Shown: in pieces, positions 28,548-37,760 of the stretch
Numbering within the stretch: the stretch's first letter is position 1
How the letters are laid out: each line of letters opens with the position of its first letter
Assembly: GCF_900129025.1 (NCBI RefSeq)
Contig: NZ_FQUM01000007.1
Location: 197,555-261,554, forward strand
DNA: 64,000 bases
Source: Mariniphaga anaerophila
GTDB lineage: Bacteria; Bacteroidota; Bacteroidia; Bacteroidales; Prolixibacteraceae
Direction of reading: 5' to 3'
The notes under the pieces: generated by a model
What the model was told of the DNA's origin: nothing
Seen by the model: only the letters and a program-made list of their open reading frames with translations
Database searches by the model: none
Made by a program: the position numbers and the translations under genes

Positions 28548-28706
28548 ATGGCTAAGAAAAAAACATTTGTATTGCGGATTGATCCGGAAATGATGCAGGC
28601 AGTTGAAAAGTGGGCTGCCGACGATTTTAGGAGTATTAACGGTCAACTGGAATGGATTATTCATAATGCATTAAAGGATGCAAAGCGGTTAAAACCTAAG
28701 GAGTAA
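28548..28706 (+). CDS. Arc-like ribbon-helix-helix protein (52 residues)
   Basis: A short gene, ATG at 28548 and TAA at 28704-28706. The translation opens with a basic stretch and the strand TFVLRIDP, followed by a helix (EMMQAVEKWAADD), a turn (FRSINGQ) and a second helix (LEWIIHNALKDAKRL). This is the ribbon-helix-helix pattern of Arc, and of antitoxins of the HicB or CopG kind. It lies 42 bases after the SPFH gene and 3 bases before the zinc-ribbon gene, so cotranscription is likely. A DNA-binding role is inferred from fold; no toxin is next to it. Confidence 0.8.
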   Translation: MAKKKTFVLRIDPEMMQAVEKWAADDFRSINGQLEWIIHNALKDAKRLKPKE

Positions 28707-28709
28707 AAT

Positions 28710-28919
28710 ATGAAACAGACCTATGTTTGCCCCAAGTGTGGCAATAAAAAAGCAGAGACAGACCAAATTCGTACAACAGGCGCCGGTTTTACCAGGTATT
28801 TCAATATTCAGAACCGGAGTTTTACCGCTGTTTCGTGCACGCGGTGTGGTTTCACAGAGTTTTACAGAACAGGCAAATCGGGTGGAGGTAGTAATGTCCT
28901 CGATTTTTTGACCAATTAG
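28710..28919 (+). CDS. Nucleic-acid-binding zinc-ribbon protein (DUF2082-like)
   Basis: A 69-residue protein with two cysteine pairs forming a zinc ribbon: CPKCGNKK (about residues 7-14) and CTRCGFTE (about 43-50). Between them is a threonine/glycine-rich beta region, and a hydrophobic tail ends NVLDFLTN. This matches the short zinc-ribbon family annotated as nucleic-acid-binding (PF09855); the function is unproven. It begins three bases after the ribbon-helix-helix gene and ends the SPFH trio. Confidence 0.82.
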   Translation: MKQTYVCPKCGNKKAETDQIRTTGAGFTRYFNIQNRSFTAVSCTRCGFTEFYRTGKSGGGSNVLDFLTN

Positions 28920-29376
28920 CAAATGGGAGGAAGCCTCGAATTGCCGATAGTCAAAACTTGTAGTCAGAAGAGTGGTTTAATTATACCAATTCTAAATTAG
29001 AACCGCCAGCAATTTTTTTTGGAAATATTGGAATTATACGGTTGATTGTTTTAATGCTAATAGTAGCAGGTGTTTGAAATCCTGAATTCGGTTTGTAGGC
29101 ATTAATGAGTGCTCATTCCCGGGGTTCTTCTTCTCTCCCTTTTGATTTCCAGATTTTTTATTCGTTTTGAATTCTTTGGGTTCAATTTTTATATTTGATG
29201 TCTTTTTAAATTAAAAAGGAATCTGGTAGTATTGCAACTGCCGGAAAAAACTTAAGTAAATCAACCAATTTATTATTGATGACATGAGCATAAGAATGGA
29301 ATTCACACCAAATTGAAGATGATCGAGACCATTCGAATTTCGTTTTTTTGCCATATAAAACAGACATTTTAAACAG
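28920..29376. other. Intergenic region upstream of the ETF operon
   Basis: 457 bases with no convincing gene; open frames are 25 codons or less. It contains the promoter at 29166-29197 and AT-rich leader. I see no tRNA, repeat array or riboswitch-like structure. Confidence 0.55.
29166..29197 (+). promoter_or_regulatory. Promoter of the etfBA-acyl-CoA dehydrogenase operon
   Basis: TTTG at 29166-29169, a 20-base spacer, then TATATTTG at 29190-29197: a full match to the Bacteroidota TTTG / TAnnTTTG layout. Transcription would begin near 29203, leaving a leader of about 175 bases. Confidence 0.55.
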
Positions 29377-30252
29377 ATGGAAACTTACAAAATTATTGTT
29401 TTGGCCAAGCAGGTCCCTGACACCAGGAACGTGGGCAAAGATGCAATGAAGGCTGACGGAACTGTGAACAGGGCTGTTCTTCCTGCTATTTTTAATCCTG
29501 AAGATTTAAATGCGCTGGAACAGGCGTTGCGTATTAAAGATCAGTTTCCCGGCACTACGGTGAAACTGCTGACAATGGGGCCGGGGCGCGCGGCAGAAAT
29601 TATTCGTGAAGGCTTATTTCGGGGTGCCGACGGAGGTGTGTTGCTTACCGACAGGGCGTTTGCAGGTTCCGACACACTGGCTACGTCGTATGCTCTGGGG
29701 CAGGCCTTGAAAAAAATGGGTAAAATCGACTTTGTTATTGCCGGCCGCCAGGCCATTGATGGTGATACCGCCCAGGTTGGTCCGCAGGTTGCCGAAAAAC
29801 TGGGAATGCTTCAGGTTACTTACGTCGAAGAAGTAAAGGAGCTGAAAAAAGATACGATTGTATTGAAACGTCGCCTCGACCGGGGCGTGGAAACAGTGAA
29901 GTGCAAACTGCCCCTGGTAATGACAGTAAACGGCACTGCTCCCGAATGCCGGGTGCGCAATGCCAAGTTGCTCATGAAATACAAGTGGGCAAAAACAGTT
30001 ACCGAACTTCAAAAAGAGAACGAAGATTATACGCATTTGTATAACGATCGTCCCGATTTGAATATCCCGGAATGGACAGTGACTGATATCGAAACAGATG
30101 CATCGCAGTTGGGGCTGAGTGGTTCGCCAACCAAGGTTAAATCCATCGAGAATGTGGTGCTGCAGGCAAAGGATTCAAAAATTATTTCCGACGCCGATTC
30201 TGATATCGAAAGCATGATGATAGAACTGATTAAAAGTCATACCATCGGGTAA
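29377..30252 (+). CDS. etfB: Electron transfer flavoprotein beta subunit
   Basis: Adenine-nucleotide- (AMP or, in bifurcating forms, FAD-) binding subunit of the ETF dimer, carrying electrons from acyl-CoA dehydrogenase. The 291-residue protein has the family opening VLAKQVPDT (about 9-17), GPGRAAEIIREGL (about 68-80), a DTLATSYALGQAL block and the signature GRQAIDGDTAQVGPQ (about 126-140). Its length and QAIDGDTAQVGP block resemble the FixA-like group that includes bifurcating ETFs, but this alone does not prove bifurcation. It is first in the operon, 25 bases before etfA. Confidence 0.93.
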   Translation: METYKIIVLAKQVPDTRNVGKDAMKADGTVNRAVLPAIFNPEDLNALEQALRIKDQFPGTTVKLLTMGPGRAAEIIREGLFRGADGGVLLTDRAFAGSDTLATSYALGQALKKMGKIDFVIAGRQAIDGDTAQVGPQVAEKLGMLQVTYVEEVKELKKDTIVLKRRLDRGVETVKCKLPLVMTVNGTAPECRVRNAKLLMKYKWAKTVTELQKENEDYTHLYNDRPDLNIPEWTVTDIETDASQLGLSGSPTKVKSIENVVLQAKDSKIISDADSDIESMMIELIKSHTIG

Positions 30253-30277
30253 TTTACAACTGAAAAAATAGCAAAAG

Positions 30278-31297
30278 ATGAATAACGTATTTGTTTATTG
30301 TGAGATAGAAGATGGTCAGGTGGCTGACGTTAGTCAGGAGCTGCTGACAAAAGGCAGGTCGCTGGCCAACGAGCTGAAATGTAACCTGGAAGCCATTGCA
30401 ATCGGACATAAATTAGAGAATGTTGGCAGCGAAATTATTCCGTACGGCGTCGATACCTTGTATCTTGCCGACGACAAAAGGTTGTCGCCCTATCAAACGC
30501 TTCCTCATACCGCAATTGTAGTGAAGTTGTTTCAGGAACAAAAACCGCAAATTGCACTTATGGGAGCCTCTTCAATTGGTCGCGACCTGGGGCCGCGGGT
30601 GTCTTCTGCGTTGCACAGCGGTTTAACAGCCGATTGCACAAGCCTGGTTATTGGCGAACATTTCGATAAAAAAGCGAATAAAAATTACGAGAATCTACTG
30701 TACCAAATTCGTCCGGCTTTCGGCGGAAATATCATCGCAACCATTATTAACCCCGATTGCCGTCCGCAAATGGCGACGGTTCGCGAAGGGGTGATGAAAA
30801 AAAGTATTCTCGATCCCAAATACAAAGGGAAGATAGTTAATCTTGAGGTGCCGAAATATGTGAGCGATACCGATTTTGTGGTTGAGGTTGTTGAGCGGCA
30901 CATGGAGAAAAGTAAGCTGAATATAAAAGGCTCACCAATTGTTGTAGCCGGAGGGTACGGCGTTGGCTCAAAAGAAAATTTCAGGCTGCTGCACGAATTG
31001 GCAGAAGTGCTTGGCGGCGAAGTTGGCGCCTCTCGCGCTGCTGTAGATGCCGGCTATGTGGAACACGAAAGGCAAATTGGGCAGACCGGTTTAACCGTTC
31101 GTCCGAAACTTTACATTGCATGCGGTATTTCCGGGCAGATTCAGCACCGTGCCGGAATGGATCAGTCGGCCCAGATTATTGCAATCAATACCGACCCGGA
31201 AGCGCCGATTAACGCAATTGCCGACTATGTAATTACCGGCGATATTGCTGAGATCGTTCCTAAAATGATTAAGTATTATAAAAAGAACACAAAATAA
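30278..31297 (+). CDS. etfA: Electron transfer flavoprotein alpha subunit
   Basis: FAD-binding partner of EtfB. The 339-residue protein has the C-terminal FAD domain: GASRAAVDAGY (about residues 246-256), RQIGQTGLTVRPKLYIACGISG (about 261-282, key GQTG and CGISGQIQH) and INTDPEAPI near 304-312. The N-terminal Rossmann-like domain (about 1-200) includes GASSIGRDLGPRVS. Length matches the FixB-like type. It sits between etfB and an acyl-CoA dehydrogenase, 11 bases from the latter. Confidence 0.94.
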   Translation: MNNVFVYCEIEDGQVADVSQELLTKGRSLANELKCNLEAIAIGHKLENVGSEIIPYGVDTLYLADDKRLSPYQTLPHTAIVVKLFQEQKPQIALMGASSIGRDLGPRVSSALHSGLTADCTSLVIGEHFDKKANKNYENLLYQIRPAFGGNIIATIINPDCRPQMATVREGVMKKSILDPKYKGKIVNLEVPKYVSDTDFVVEVVERHMEKSKLNIKGSPIVVAGGYGVGSKENFRLLHELAEVLGGEVGASRAAVDAGYVEHERQIGQTGLTVRPKLYIACGISGQIQHRAGMDQSAQIIAINTDPEAPINAIADYVITGDIAEIVPKMIKYYKKNTK

Positions 31298-31308
31298 TAT
31301 CCAGTAAA

Positions 31309-33018
31309 ATGGCAAATTTTTATACCGATAACAGCGAATTGAAATTCCATTTGAATCATCCGTTAATGGAAAAAATTGTTCGGTTAAAAGAACGGAATTT
31401 TTCTTTTAAGGACGAGTTTCAGTTTGCACCGCTTGATCACGAAGATGCAATGGATAACTACGAACGCGTACTTGAAATTGTAGGTGAAGTTTGCGGCGAT
31501 ATTATTGCCCCGAATGCCGAAGGAATTGATGCCGAAGGACCGCAGGTGGTCGATGGGCATGTGGTTTACGCATCGGGGACCAGTGAAAATCTGAAAGCAC
31601 TCAACCAGGCAGGGTTGATGGGCATGTCGCTTCCGTATCAATACGAAGGATTGAACTTTCCCATTGTTCCCTATATAATGGCTGCCGATATTGTTTCGCG
31701 GGCCGATGCCGGTTTTGTAAATATCTGGGGTTTGCAGGATTGTGCCGAAACCATAAACGAATTTGCGTCGGAAGAACAGAAAGCGAAGTATCTTCCGCGT
31801 GTTTGCAAAGGCGACACCATGGCAATGGACCTGACAGAACCCGATGCAGGCTCCGATTTGCAGGCGGTTCAGTTAAAAGCTACCTGGGACGAGAAAAAGA
31901 ATACCTGGCTGCTAAACGGCGTAAAACGTTTTATTACCAACGGAGATGGCGATATTTCCCTCGTGTTGGCACGCTCTGAACCGGGAACCAAAGACGGCCG
32001 CGGGCTTTCCATGTTTATTTACGACAAACAACAAGGAGGTGTAACGGTTCGGCGTATTGAGCACAAAATGGGGATTATCGGCTCGCCAACTTGTGAGCTG
32101 GTTTTCAGAAATGCCCCTGCTGAATTGGTGGGCTCCCGGAAACTCGGCCTCATTAAATATGTAATGGCGCTGATGAATGGTGCCCGCCTCGGAATTGCAG
32201 CGCAGTCGGTTGGCCTCTGTGAGGCTGCGTACCGCGAAGCGCTGGCATACGCCAAAGAGCGCATGCAGTTCGGAAAATCGATCATCCGGTTCCCTGCCGT
32301 ATTTGAAATGTTGTCGATGATGAAAGCAAAACTGGATGCTTCTCGCACATTGTTGTACGAAACAGCACGTTTTGTTGATGTGTACAAAACTTACCAACAC
32401 ATTTCCGAAGAACGCAAACTGGAAAAAGAAGAACGGGACGAAATGAAACATTACCAGCGTTTGGCTGACATTTTTACCCCGCTGGCAAAAGGAATGTCCA
32501 GTGAGTTCGCTAATCAGCTTGCATACGATGCGGTTCAGATCCATGGCGGTTCGGGCTTCATGAAGGATTACCCGGTAGAGCGAATTTACCGCGACGCCCG
32601 AATCACTTCCATTTACGAAGGAACAACTCAGTTGCAGGTGGTAGCAGCAATCCGTGGCGTTACAACCGGAGCTTTCCTTACCCGGATAAGGCATTACGAA
32701 GCAGAACACGTTTCTCCGCAACTGGAATACCTTAAACGCTCGTTGATTATTTTAACAGACGAATACGAGCAGGCGGTGAAAAAAGTTACTTCGGCAGACG
32801 ACAACGAATTTATTGATTTCCATGCGCGCCGTCTGGTCGAAATGGCAGGTCATATTATTATGAGTTATCTGCTGCTGCTTGATGCTAACCGCGAAGAATC
32901 GTTCCTGCGTTCGGCAAAAAATTACATCACTTTTGCCAAGGCACAGGTGAAAGCAAATGCTGAATACATTAGGGTTTCCGAATTAAGTGACATTGGAAAC
33001 TACAAATTCGAACTGTAA
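31309..33018 (+). CDS. Acyl-CoA dehydrogenase, long form
   Basis: FAD enzyme that oxidises acyl-CoA to enoyl-CoA, passing electrons to the ETF encoded just upstream. At 569 residues it is about 190 longer than typical short-chain enzymes, with a C-terminal extra helical domain (from about 455) as in long-chain or FadE-type relatives. Core motifs: DLTEPDAGSDLQ (about 173-184), an FAD-site stretch GVKRFITNGDGD near 203, AYDAVQIHGGSGFMKDYPVERIYRDARI (about 405-432) and the catalytic Glu in IYEGTTQLQ (about 435). Chain-length preference cannot be told. It ends the etf operon; a bidirectional terminator lies 158 bases downstream. Confidence 0.92.
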   Translation: MANFYTDNSELKFHLNHPLMEKIVRLKERNFSFKDEFQFAPLDHEDAMDNYERVLEIVGEVCGDIIAPNAEGIDAEGPQVVDGHVVYASGTSENLKALNQAGLMGMSLPYQYEGLNFPIVPYIMAADIVSRADAGFVNIWGLQDCAETINEFASEEQKAKYLPRVCKGDTMAMDLTEPDAGSDLQAVQLKATWDEKKNTWLLNGVKRFITNGDGDISLVLARSEPGTKDGRGLSMFIYDKQQGGVTVRRIEHKMGIIGSPTCELVFRNAPAELVGSRKLGLIKYVMALMNGARLGIAAQSVGLCEAAYREALAYAKERMQFGKSIIRFPAVFEMLSMMKAKLDASRTLLYETARFVDVYKTYQHISEERKLEKEERDEMKHYQRLADIFTPLAKGMSSEFANQLAYDAVQIHGGSGFMKDYPVERIYRDARITSIYEGTTQLQVVAAIRGVTTGAFLTRIRHYEAEHVSPQLEYLKRSLIILTDEYEQAVKKVTSADDNEFIDFHARRLVEMAGHIIMSYLLLLDANREESFLRSAKNYITFAKAQVKANAEYIRVSELSDIGNYKFEL

Positions 33019-33176
33019 CGATTGCATTTGGTGACCAAGGTTCGTTGATCTTGTATTTCGCACTCGGCGGACATTACCTGGAGCTGCGGACTTTTAATTC
33101 TGAACGTGTCAACGTCTTTAAACTTGACAGCGTTAACAAAACAACATTAGGTTGCAAATTGCATTTTTAAAATACT

Positions 33177-33218
33177 CAGCCCTGTCAGAATTCAATTTCC
33201 GGCAGGGCTGAATTTTTT
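33177..33218. terminator. Bidirectional terminator between the etf operon and the YedE gene
   Basis: CAGCCCTGTC (33177-33186) pairs with GGCAGGGCTG (33201-33210, one G-U) over a 14-base loop. TTTTTT follows on the plus side, and the A-rich left flank gives a T run on the minus side, so it suits both convergent units. Confidence 0.82.
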
Positions 33219-33244
33219 ATGAGAAACTATTTTCAGTAGAATTT

Positions 33245-34273
33245 TTAATCCCTTTTGTTGAAGTTGTCTTTTCCGTAAAAAATGCGTCCGGTAATCAGTA
33301 GTCCGGCAAAAACAAAAATGGCAAAAACAAGGCTGCTTATAGCCAGCTGCATCCCGCCTGAAATAACGTGTCCGCTGGTACATCCTCCGGCCATGCGCGC
33401 GCCAAAAAGCATAATAAACCCGCCTGTAAACGACCAGCCCACGCGGGATATCCGGGAGTTATTTTTGAAGTTTTTCCAATTGTCGTGAATTAGTTGAATT
33501 TTAAACTGTTTGTTGATTAGCGAAATAACCAATCCCGACAACAACGCACCCAGCAAAAACAGCACCTCCCATCTTCCTGATTTCTGAATAGCCTGGAAGT
33601 AACTGTTTTCAGTAGCTCCCGCAAGCCAGTCGGCAACAAACGGAAAAGTAGTAGAAGCGCCTATTTGCCTGTCTGAAACGAACTTTGAAAATATCACGGT
33701 GTTCAGAATTGCCAGGCTTATTCCGGCAATCAGCCATTTCATGTCCTTTTTTGGCGTGTCTAATTTATGCGCAAGAAAAGAAATTCCGATGAACGTTGCC
33801 CCCAGTATCACCACGAGTACGTAGAATAAAACAGGGTTGCTTCCGGTGAGTGTATGCAGCGAAATTACACCGAGGTTTGGCCCCAGAAATCCTTGAATTG
33901 ACGGCAACACAAGCGTGTAAACCAATCCGCCCAATAATCCTCCTGCAATTCCCCAAAAAGCGTCGGTTGAGCCCTGTCCCAAAGAAATTGCCAGCGTTCC
34001 GGGGCAATACCCAAGAATTGCCATGCCAATGCCAAAAATAATGCCGCCCACGGCAATCCCTCCCAGAATTAAGGGTTTGGTATGGTACGAGGCAAATCCC
34101 AGCCCTATTTCAATGTTGACTAGAATTACGCCAACACCAATTGCAACGGCAATGGCTTTGGCTACTGCCAGGTTGTTGAGGGTAGCCATACCGCTTATTG
34201 TGTTGAATTTATTCAGTTTTGCGTACTGTAACGCCGCTCCAAAAAGAAATCCAAGAATGATTGTAGTTACCAT
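33245..34273 (-). CDS. YeeE/YedE family sulfur-compound transporter
   Basis: A 342-residue inner-membrane protein from ATG 34273; the frame runs on to a TTG at 34315 that would add an unlikely 14-residue prefix. About nine hydrophobic helices. Cysteines that define the family are present: GYCPGT near residue 89 and GGCTSGH near 317, the positions linked to thiosulfate passage in TsuA-type channels. Substrate is therefore probably thiosulfate or a related sulfur compound (inferred). It stands alone; no rhodanese or TusA gene adjoins. Confidence 0.88.
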   Translation of the reverse strand: MVTTIILGFLFGAALQYAKLNKFNTISGMATLNNLAVAKAIAVAIGVGVILVNIEIGLGFASYHTKPLILGGIAVGGIIFGIGMAILGYCPGTLAISLGQGSTDAFWGIAGGLLGGLVYTLVLPSIQGFLGPNLGVISLHTLTGSNPVLFYVLVVILGATFIGISFLAHKLDTPKKDMKWLIAGISLAILNTVIFSKFVSDRQIGASTTFPFVADWLAGATENSYFQAIQKSGRWEVLFLLGALLSGLVISLINKQFKIQLIHDNWKNFKNNSRISRVGWSFTGGFIMLFGARMAGGCTSGHVISGGMQLAISSLVFAIFVFAGLLITGRIFYGKDNFNKRD

Positions 34274-34429
34274 AATAATTTTGATTTTTTTGTAGTGAAA
34301 CACAAAGTTAATCAATATTGTTCTATTTATTTTTCAGCGAATTGGGGCTGTCTGGCCTGAATGACAAAAAACAGTTGGCTGCGATATTAATTTTTTCCTC
34401 AAAATCTGCATTTTAAATACTACTTTCTA

Positions 34430-34458
34430 TTTGCTGGTAATTTCTTTTTTTACTTTTG
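34430..34458 (+). promoter_or_regulatory. Candidate typA promoter
   Basis: TTTG (34430-34433), a 17-base spacer (slightly short), then TACTTTTG (34451-34458), an exact match to TAnnTTTG. Transcription would start near 34464, giving a 90-base leader with a small CGCC/GGCG hairpin near 34461-34477. Confidence 0.45.
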
Positions 34459-34556
34459 CACGCCATTTTATGAGGCGGCTTTTTTGGTTTATTACAGTTG
34501 GTACTCAGGAATTAAGATGGAAGTTCTTCAATTTAACTTATAGAAAACAGAGAACA

Positions 34557-36368
34557 ATGACAGAAATAAGAAATATTGCGATCATCGCCCACGTTGACCA
34601 CGGGAAAACAACACTTGTTGACCGTATGCTTTACCAGGTGAAGCTTTTTAGAGAAAACCAGAATATGGGGGAACTCATTCTCGATAACAATGATTTGGAA
34701 CGTGAACGCGGAATTACGATCCTTTCGAAGAATGTTTCTATTCGGTATAAAGACACCAAAATCAATATTATTGATACCCCCGGTCACTCCGATTTCGGAG
34801 GAGAAGTAGAACGTGTGCTGAACATGGCCGATGGGGTTCTGCTCATTGTTGACGCTTTTGAAGGACCGATGCCTCAAACCCGGTTTGTTTTGCAAAAAGC
34901 GCTGGAGCTGGGCTTGAGACCTATTGTTGTGGTAAATAAAGTGGATAAACCCAACTGTACACCGGATATTGCCCAGGAAAAAGTTTTTGACCTGATGTTC
35001 AGTCTCGATGCATCGGAAGAACAACTCGATTTCCCGACGGTTTATGGTTCTGCCAAAGCAGGATGGATGGGACCCGACTGGAAAGAAGAAACCCAGGACA
35101 TCAGCTACCTGCTGGATGTTATTCTGGATCATATTCCGCCGGCAAGACCCAAGGAAGGTACGTTGCAAATGCGCATCACATCTCTCGATTATTCTTCGTA
35201 CACCGGCCGTATTGCGGTTGGAAAAATTACCCGTGGAGAATTGATTCCCGGCACGCCGGTTTCGCTGGTAAAACGCGATGGAAGCGTTGTTAAATCGTTG
35301 GCCAAAGAGGTTTATCTTTTTGAAGGACTGGGTAAGGAAAAAACAAAACAACCGATACCTTCCGGAGAAATTTGTGCTGTACTTGGTCTCGATGGTTTTG
35401 AAATTGGCGACACAATTGCAGATGCTCTCGAACCCGAAGGGTTGAAACCGATTCATGTGGATGAACCTACCATGAGCATGTTGTTTGTGGCCAACAATTC
35501 TCCGTTCTTCGGAAGAGACGGAAAATTTGTTACTTCCCGCCAGTTGCGCGAAAGGCTGTTTAAAGAAACAGAAAAAAACCTGGCATTGCGGGTGCAGGAA
35601 ACCAATTCTGCCGACTCCTTTTTGGTGTTCGGACGTGGAATTTTGCACTTGTCAGTTTTGGTTGAAACCATGCGTCGCGAAGGATACGAAATGCAACTTG
35701 GACAGCCCAAGGTTATTATAAAAGAAGTTAACGGTGTTAAAAACGAGCCGATTGAATTACTTAGCGTTCAGGTTCCCGAAGAATTTTCAGGAAAGGTAAT
35801 CGAATTGGTTACCCAGCGTAAAGGTGAGATTATGAACATCGAAGTAAAAGGCGATCGTTCAAACCTCGAATTTTCTATTCCTGCCCGTGGAATTATCGGA
35901 TTGCGTAACCAGATGCTTACCGGTACAGAAGGAGAGGCAATCATGTCTCATCGTTTTAAAGGGTACGAACCCTGGAAAGGGCCTCTCGGTGTAGCACGCA
36001 ACGGGGCGCTTATTTCTTTGGAAACAGGTACTGCAATTGCCTATTCCATCGACAAGATGCAGGATCGCGGCCGTTTCTTTGTAGACCCCGGAGAAGATGT
36101 TTACGCAGGTCAGGTAATTGGTGAATACACCAGACAAGACGACCTGACCATCAATATTATCCGTACGAAAAAGTTGACCAATATGAGGGCTGCCGGCTCC
36201 GACGATAAAGCAAGCATTGCTCCGGCCATTAAATTTTCGTTGGAAGAATCAATGGAATACATCAGAAACGACGAATATCTGGAAGTAACACCAAAGAACA
36301 TGCGAATTCGGAAAATCCTTCTGAATGAACACGATAGGAAAAGGCAGGCGAAAGTTGTAGAAGAGTAG
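34557..36368 (+). CDS. typA: Ribosome-associated GTPase TypA/BipA
   Basis: Translational GTPase that binds the ribosome and helps 50S assembly and stress or cold growth. I start at ATG 34557 (603 residues); the frame extends to 34431 but family members begin with this MTEIRNIAIIAHVDHGKTT. G motifs: AHVDHGKTTL (about 10-19), RGITI (about 52-56), DTPGHSDF (about 74-81), NKVDK (about 128-132). Domains II, III, V and the BipA C-terminal domain follow (GIIGLRNQMLTGTEGEA near 444-460). It is transcribed alone and divergent from the YedE gene. Confidence 0.96.
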   Translation: MTEIRNIAIIAHVDHGKTTLVDRMLYQVKLFRENQNMGELILDNNDLERERGITILSKNVSIRYKDTKINIIDTPGHSDFGGEVERVLNMADGVLLIVDAFEGPMPQTRFVLQKALELGLRPIVVVNKVDKPNCTPDIAQEKVFDLMFSLDASEEQLDFPTVYGSAKAGWMGPDWKEETQDISYLLDVILDHIPPARPKEGTLQMRITSLDYSSYTGRIAVGKITRGELIPGTPVSLVKRDGSVVKSLAKEVYLFEGLGKEKTKQPIPSGEICAVLGLDGFEIGDTIADALEPEGLKPIHVDEPTMSMLFVANNSPFFGRDGKFVTSRQLRERLFKETEKNLALRVQETNSADSFLVFGRGILHLSVLVETMRREGYEMQLGQPKVIIKEVNGVKNEPIELLSVQVPEEFSGKVIELVTQRKGEIMNIEVKGDRSNLEFSIPARGIIGLRNQMLTGTEGEAIMSHRFKGYEPWKGPLGVARNGALISLETGTAIAYSIDKMQDRGRFFVDPGEDVYAGQVIGEYTRQDDLTINIIRTKKLTNMRAAGSDDKASIAPAIKFSLEESMEYIRNDEYLEVTPKNMRIRKILLNEHDRKRQAKVVEE

Positions 36369-36455
36369 ATTTGTTAATAACTTCTTAACGAAGTGTAAAT
36401 ATATATCACTATTTAGACATGTGATAAATTACAATTCCTGATTGTGCATTCCACA

Positions 36456-36495
36456 TATTGGTTTTATTTTTAAGCAATTAATTTAAAAACCAATA
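36456..36495. repeat. Inverted repeat just before the first propeller gene
   Basis: TATTGGTTTT (36456-36465) pairs perfectly with AAAACCAATA (36486-36495), loop 20 bases. It ends four bases before the ATG, right against a GGAG. It could control translation initiation of the cluster's first gene, or be chance. Confidence 0.4.
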
Positions 36496-36499
36496 GGAG

Positions 36500-37714
36500 A
36501 TGTTCACCAAGGCTGTCAATCTGATTCTTTTGCTTGTTTTTACGGGCTCTGCAATTCTTGCCCAGGTTCCCACAAAATGGAGGGGGCCAAACGGAAACGG
36601 TGTTTATAACGACACCGGGTTGCTGAAAAAATGGCCGGCTTCCGGTCCAGAAATCATTTGGCACTTTGATGGCCTCGGGGAAGGACATTCATCTCCTGTT
36701 TTTGCCAATGGCGCAATTTACCTTTCGGGAATGGAGGAAACCACCGGCTACATTTATGTTTTGTCAACTGCCGGCGGTTTAAAATGGAAAGTTCCTTACG
36801 GCGAAGAGTTTCACGAAAGCTATCCGGGATCCCGTTCAACTCCTGTTATTGTTGGCGATTTGCTTTACATCTATTCGGGCCTTGGCGTTTTAACCTGCAT
36901 GGATGCCAACAATGGAGATGTAAAATGGCGTAAAGACGTTTTTAAAGATTTCGACGGAAAAAACATCAGGTGGGGAGTTACAGAAACTCCTGTGGTAAAT
37001 GATGACCTGATTTACATTACCCCGGGCGGGAAGAAGGACAACGTGGTTGCAATGAACCGTTTTGCCGGCGATCTGGTTTGGTCTTCGCCCGGGAAAGGCG
37101 AAACTTCGGCTTACTGTACGCCGCTTCTAATTGAGTTTCCCTCGCGAAAATTACTTGTAACCCACACTGCCGACCATATAATTGGCATCGATGCCAAAGA
37201 CGGGAAAATGCTGTGGTCATACCCGCAAACAAATCGTTGGCAGGTTCATGCCAATACACCCATTTATTACAACGGCGGTTTATTCTGCTTTAGCGGCTAC
37301 GGTCAGGGTGGCGTAAAGCTGGAGTTGACCGATGACGGAAGCAGCGTGGAAAAGGCCTGGTTCAACGATAAACTCGATAACCGGATTGGAGGAATGGTGC
37401 TTATTGAAGGCTATTTGTATGGCTCGGGTGACAATAACCGCCAGTGGCGTTGCGTGGACTGGAAAACCGGGGAAGAAAAATACGTATCCACAGACATTGG
37501 TAAAGGAGTTACAGTTGCTGCCGATGGTATGTTGTTTTGCTACAGCGAACGGGGCGAACTTGCCCTGGTGGAAGCTACTCCTGCTGGGTTTAATCCAACG
37601 GGTAAAACCAAAGTCGAACTGGGTTCTGCACAGCATTGGGCGCATCCTGTGGTTAACGATGGAAAGTTATACCTGAGGCACGGAAATACCCTGATTGCTT
37701 ACAAAGTAAAATAG
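36500..37714 (+). CDS. Secreted PQQ-like beta-propeller protein 1
   Basis: A 404-residue exported protein; signal peptide about 1-21 ending LAQ. The mature part is a PQQ-like (BamB/quinoprotein-type) beta-propeller with repeated strand motifs such as GDLLYIYSGLGVLTCMD and GDVKWRKD. It begins with the entry motif WRGPNGNG (about 26-33) seen in all the propeller proteins of this region. I do not see the tryptophan docking motifs or metal ligands of true PQQ alcohol dehydrogenases, so quinone binding is not claimed. It is a close paralogue of the next gene, 46 bases downstream, suggesting tandem duplication. First gene of the 36.5-48 kb cluster. Confidence 0.85.
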   Translation: MFTKAVNLILLLVFTGSAILAQVPTKWRGPNGNGVYNDTGLLKKWPASGPEIIWHFDGLGEGHSSPVFANGAIYLSGMEETTGYIYVLSTAGGLKWKVPYGEEFHESYPGSRSTPVIVGDLLYIYSGLGVLTCMDANNGDVKWRKDVFKDFDGKNIRWGVTETPVVNDDLIYITPGGKKDNVVAMNRFAGDLVWSSPGKGETSAYCTPLLIEFPSRKLLVTHTADHIIGIDAKDGKMLWSYPQTNRWQVHANTPIYYNGGLFCFSGYGQGGVKLELTDDGSSVEKAWFNDKLDNRIGGMVLIEGYLYGSGDNNRQWRCVDWKTGEEKYVSTDIGKGVTVAADGMLFCYSERGELALVEATPAGFNPTGKTKVELGSAQHWAHPVVNDGKLYLRHGNTLIAYKVK

Positions 37715-37760
37715 ACTCAGAATTAGTTATTATGATTAATAATCTACCAAATATAAAACG

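Noticed and set aside
34274-34315. TTG start for the YedE transporter
   Set aside because: ATG 34273 begins at the first membrane helix, as in the family.
34431-34556. N-terminal extension of TypA
   Set aside because: It overlaps the likely promoter, and family proteins begin at 34557.
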